Assembly (NCBI GenBank): GCA_002388885.1
Contig: DGNI01000040.1
Coordinates: 145 to 9,535 of the forward strand
From: Parvularculaceae bacterium UBA4496
Lineage (GTDB): Bacteria; Pseudomonadota; Alphaproteobacteria; Caulobacterales; Parvularculaceae
Direction: 5' to 3'
DNA: 9,391 nucleotides
How positions within the stretch are numbered: position 1 is the first letter of the stretch; every line of letters begins with the position of its first letter. A program made the position numbers and the translations under genes. Of the stretch, positions 6,907 through 9,391 are shown one piece after another. The notes under the pieces were generated by a model. The model was not told where the DNA came from, made no database searches, and saw only the letters and a list, made by a program, of their open reading frames with translations.

Positions 6907-7722
6907 CTATTCTTTTACCGCAATCCCGTCAGGAACGGCGACGACGTGGAAGCCTGCATCGACATGCAGGACTTCACCAGCGCAGGAGAGGCCAAGATCG
7001 GAAAGCAGGTACAGCGCCGCGCCCGCAACGCCTTCGATGGTCGTGTCTTCTTTGAGGAGCGACCAATCGCGGCCTGTGGACATCAATTGCCGTCCGCCGG
7101 TGATTCCCGCCATGGCGAGCGTTTTCATCGGTCCGGCGGAAATCGCGTTGACGCGGATGCCTTTCGGCCCGAGATCGCGGGCGATGTAGCGCATGGAGGC
7201 CTCAAGGGTCGCCTTGGCAACGCCCATGACGTTGTAATTCGGCACGGTCCGCTCCGACCCGAGATAGGTAAGCGTGATCATGGCGCCGCCGTCAGGCATC
7301 AGCTCCGCTGATCGCCGTGCAGAATCGACAAACGAAAACGCCGACACATCCATCGTGTCCTTGAAGTTTTGGCGCGTGGTGTTTTCGACAAACGATCCTT
7401 TCAGCGCCTCCTTGTCGGTAAAGGCGATGGAATGGACGAGAAAATCGATCTTGCCCCACTTGTTTTTAATTTCGGAGAAAGCCGCATCCATGTCGTCATC
7501 GCTCATGACGTCAGCCTTAACCAGGAAATCGACGCCGATCGATCCTGCGAGCTGTCGCACGCGGCCTTCCATCGGCGCGATATAGGAAAAGCATAGTTCT
7601 GCGCCCTGCGCCGCCAGCTGCTGCGCGATGCCCCAGGCGATGGAATTCTTGTTGGCGACGCCCATGATGAGCCCGCGCTTGCCCTTCATCAATTCGCCTC
7701 TGGGGAATGGAACTTCGCTCAT
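6907..7722 (-). CDS. fabI: Enoyl-[acyl-carrier-protein] reductase (NADH)
   Basis: FabI reduces trans-2-enoyl-ACP in the last step of each type II fatty acid synthesis cycle, in the cytoplasm. The protein has 271 residues (E. coli FabI has 262) and a short-chain dehydrogenase fold. Visible are the nucleotide site GVANKNSIAWGIA (21-33), LVHSIAF (95-101), and the catalytic region YLGSERTVPNYNVMGVAKA, in which Tyr153, Tyr163 and Lys170 correspond to E. coli Tyr146, Tyr156 and Lys163. RVNAISAGPMKTLA (190-203) is the loop before the substrate-binding helices. At sites that contact triclosan in E. coli, Gly93 is Ala100 here, Met159 is conserved as Met166, and Phe203 falls on Gly210 by simple alignment. 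The ribosome site GAAGGA (7735-7730) is 7 bases before the ATG. It is the last gene of the fabB operon, 28 bases after the small membrane protein gene. Confidence 0.97.
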   Translation of the reverse strand: MSEVPFPRGELMKGKRGLIMGVANKNSIAWGIAQQLAAQGAELCFSYIAPMEGRVRQLAGSIGVDFLVKADVMSDDDMDAAFSEIKNKWGKIDFLVHSIAFTDKEALKGSFVENTTRQNFKDTMDVSAFSFVDSARRSAELMPDGGAMITLTYLGSERTVPNYNVMGVAKATLEASMRYIARDLGPKGIRVNAISAGPMKTLAMAGITGGRQLMSTGRDWSLLKEDTTIEGVAGAALYLLSDLGLSCAGEVLHVDAGFHVVAVPDGIAVKE

Positions 7723-7750
7723 GGGTTTTTCCTTCTTCTTTCGTCGCGCC

Positions 7751-7936
7751 TTAACTGGCGTTTTTGATCAAAATCATTGAGAGGATGAAATAGGCGAGCC
7801 AGATCGCGGCGTAAACGCCATGGCGCGTAATTTTCGGTAGTTTTCTGACCGCAGGCAGCACCAGCTGAAACCACCACAAGCCCACGCTTGCAATAGCGAT
7901 CGAAACGAGAATGCCGATGAGCGCGGCTTGGTTCAT
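7751..7936 (-). CDS. Small two-helix membrane protein (61 aa), function unknown
   Basis: The ATG at 7936 shares its A with the TGA stop of the upstream cupin-like gene (TGATG), the usual arrangement for translational coupling, and no separate ribosome site is visible. An in-frame GTG three bases earlier is a less likely start. The 61-residue product has two hydrophobic segments (about 4-28 and 41-57) joined by a basic loop, VRKLPKITRHG, so by the positive-inside rule the loop should be cytoplasmic with both ends in the periplasm. A Trp-Trp pair lies within the first helix. I recognise no family. The position between the cupin-like gene and fabI, with 28 bases to fabI, makes it part of the operon. 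The coding case rests on the tight spacing and the clean amphipathic pattern, not on homology. Confidence 0.8.
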   Translation of the reverse strand: MNQAALIGILVSIAIASVGLWWFQLVLPAVRKLPKITRHGVYAAIWLAYFILSMILIKNAS

Positions 7937-8700
7937 CACCCGTATTTTCGCAAGGCGTCGGCAACCCCGATGATCGGCGCCCGCAACGCGCCGCCTGCGG
8001 ACGGCGCTGCGGCGTCCATGTCGAGGTTAAAAATGTCATAGGCTTTTTCAGCCTTTTCATTGATGTTCGTCAGAATGATGTCGAGCGTCCAAGCGCCGGT
8101 CTCGGTCGTCATCCAGTGAATGTTGTCGCCGGTGAGAGAGATCGAGGAGATGGCGCCGGGGCCGATGATTTTATCTACCGAAGGTTCAATCAGGAGCGTG
8201 TTATGCTCGCGAGCGAGTTTGTCGTACTGACGCAAGCGCATTTCTCCGTCCAGAACCAGATGCGCGGAAATCATGTTCTCATGACCATGCGGAATGATGG
8301 CGCGCCCCGGACCAATAGCGAAGATCTTTGACGTGAAGGCGAGACGTTTTCCGTTGAAGCCGGGAAGCGCAACGCGCGCGGTGGAAACCCCTTTTTCGGC
8401 GAATGGTGTTTCCGTCTTCAAGCGGTTAAAGTCGATGGCTTGCAGGACGTCCTCGATTGCGATGTGCGCGGTCAGTTCATCTAATGCATCGCGCCATCGC
8501 GCGTCAGTGATTGCACCCGCGCGAAGGCGCGCGGACTCTTCCTGAATGCGCGCAGCCCAAGTTTTTATGTCTGTTTCCAGATTGGCCGCGAAAGCATTTC
8601 GCGAAAGGCCGGCGGTGATGATAGTCCACAAGCCGGCGATCTTAATGGCGCTGCCTAGAAATGAGCGACGGGTAACCATTTTGCCAGCGGCGTCAGCCAT
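7936..8700 (-). CDS. Tat-exported cupin-like protein of the fabB-fabI operon
   Basis: This is a 254-residue protein with a twin-arginine signal: [10 protein letters not shown] (Arg11-Arg12), a hydrophobic stretch to about 34, and AFA-A near residue 38 as a likely cleavage site. The mature protein should reach the periplasm already folded. A helical, charged section (about 40-105) precedes a beta-rich cupin-like domain (about 110-215). Its first motif, [19 protein letters not shown] (135-153), has His138 and His140 followed by a VLDG turn, but Ser144 stands where cupins usually have the metal-binding Glu. A second motif, GDNIHWM (191-197), gives His195. Metal binding is therefore plausible but incomplete. 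I recognise no characterised homologue. The chosen ATG overlaps the fabB stop by 8 bases (ATGGCTGA); an ATG at 8679 also keeps the Tat motif. The gene ends inside the start of the small membrane protein gene. Confidence 0.83.
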   Translation of the reverse strand: MADAAGKMVTRRSFLGSAIKIAGLWTIITAGLSRNAFAANLETDIKTWAARIQEESARLRAGAITDARWRDALDELTAHIAIEDVLQAIDFNRLKTETPFAEKGVSTARVALPGFNGKRLAFTSKIFAIGPGRAIIPHGHENMISAHLVLDGEMRLRQYDKLAREHNTLLIEPSVDKIIGPGAISSISLTGDNIHWMTTETGAWTLDIILTNINEKAEKAYDIFNLDMDAAAPSAGGALRAPIIGVADALRKYG

Positions 8701-9391
8701 CGACCCGCGCCACGGCAAGACAGCCATTGGTGCCGCCGAAACCGAAGCTGTTGGTCAGGAAGCAGTCGACCTTGGCGTTATCGACTCGCTCGCGGATGAC
8801 CGGCAGACCTTCGAATTCCGGGTCGAGGTTTTCGATATGGGCGGATGCGGTGAGGAACTTATCACGCATCATGATCAGCCCATAGACAAGCTCCTGCGCG
8901 CCGGTGGCGCCGAGCGAATGCCCGGTCAGTGATTTGGTGGAGGAAAAGGGCGGGATCTCCGAGCCGAAAACCTCGCGGAGGGCGGCGGTTTCCTTCTGGT
9001 CGCCAACCGGAGTCGAGGTGCCGTGCGGGTTGATATAGTCGATTGGCATACGGACGGTTTCGAGCGCGCCGCGCATGCAGCGCACGGCGCCTTCGCCGGA
9101 GAGCTGCACCATGTCGTAGCCGTCGGAGTTTGCGAAATAGCCGACAATTTCACCGAGAATTGTCGCGCCGCGTTTTTTCGCGCGTTCATATTCTTCGAGA
9201 ACGACAACCGCGGCGCCGCCGGCAATGACGAAACCGTCTCGGTCCTTGTCATACGCGCGGCTGGCTGTGGCGGGCGTTTCGTTAAAGTCTGTCGACATGG
9301 CGCCCATGGCGTCGAAGACGTTTGCGAGCGTCCAGTCGAGCTCTTCGCCGCCGCCGGCGAAGACAATGTCCTGCTTGCCCATCATGATCTG
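8693..9391 (-). CDS. fabB: 3-oxoacyl-[ACP] synthase I, C-terminal part (5' end outside window)
   Basis: This is the last 232 residues of beta-ketoacyl-ACP synthase I, which condenses malonyl-ACP with acyl-ACP and is needed to elongate unsaturated intermediates made by FabA. The frame stays open to the window edge, and the active-site Cys lies just beyond it. Catalytic His123 sits in [11 protein letters not shown], and Lys153 and His158 in [21 protein letters not shown] (216-222) closes the site. The opening ([16 protein letters not shown]) and the [10 protein letters not shown] segment match E. coli FabB much better than FabF, so I call it fabB. The stop at 8693 lies inside the start of the Tat-exported cupin-like gene, which suggests a single transcript through fabI. 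A fabA gene is expected upstream, outside the window. Confidence 0.95.
   Translation of the reverse strand, partial: QIMMGKQDIVFAGGGEELDWTLANVFDAMGAMSTDFNETPATASRAYDKDRDGFVIAGGAAVVVLEEYERAKKRGATILGEIVGYFANSDGYDMVQLSGEGAVRCMRGALETVRMPIDYINPHGTSTPVGDQKETAALREVFGSEIPPFSSTKSLTGHSLGATGAQELVYGLIMMRDKFLTASAHIENLDPEFEGLPVIRERVDNAKVDCFLTNSFGFGGTNGCLAVARVDG

Noticed and set aside
8701..8727. Longer start for the Tat-exported cupin-like gene at 8727
   Set aside because: It would lengthen the overlap with fabB to 35 bases and put nine extra residues before the Tat motif. The ATG at 8700 gives the common 8-base overlap.
8693..9391. Calling the partial ketosynthase fabF
   Set aside because: The [16 protein letters not shown] opening, the [10 protein letters not shown] segment and the company of fabI match FabB; FabF sequences differ at these places.
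1..9391. Mobile elements, CRISPR array, tRNA or rRNA genes
   Set aside because: No transposase or integrase frames, no spaced direct repeats, and no cloverleaf or rRNA sequence were noticed.

Overview
The window looks like ordinary chromosome from an alphaproteobacterium. The clues are the polynucleotide phosphorylase sequence, the FabB/FabI pair in one operon, moderately high GC with many GCGC/CGGC words, and several cell-envelope proteins. Hyphomonad/Parvularcula-like lineages would fit, but the genus-level guess is weak. I see no mobile element, CRISPR array, tRNA or rRNA.

Layout, left to right. (1) The 3' end of pnp (+), closed by a strong intrinsic terminator that is shared head-on with (2) an exported alpha/beta hydrolase (-). 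(3) A 321-base divergent intergenic region, rich in short palindromes, leads into (4) a DUF885-type lipoprotein metallopeptidase (+). (5) A membrane fatty acid desaturase (+) ends one base from (6) a convergent Cupin_5/DUF985 protein (-). (7) A divergent DUF5694 (TraB-like) lipoprotein (+) ends eight bases from the stop of (8) fabI (-). FabI is the last gene of a leftward operon that runs fabB (cut by the window edge) > Tat-exported cupin-like protein > 61-residue two-helix membrane protein > fabI.

Two themes connect the genes. The first is fatty acid supply. FabB elongates unsaturated and saturated acyl-ACP, FabI performs the last reduction of each cycle, and the separate desaturase gives an oxygen-dependent route to unsaturated chains. 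The second is the envelope: four of the eight complete proteins carry an export signal (one likely Sec signal peptide, two lipoboxes, one Tat signal), and two more are membrane proteins.

The most unusual point is the fabB-fabI operon. In many alphaproteobacteria the order is fabA-fabB-fabI. Here a Tat-targeted cupin-like protein and a tiny two-helix membrane protein sit between fabB and fabI, with overlapping stop/start codons that suggest translational coupling. No function is known to me for this pair. It is the best candidate for something undescribed here, but I cannot show that it forms a system.
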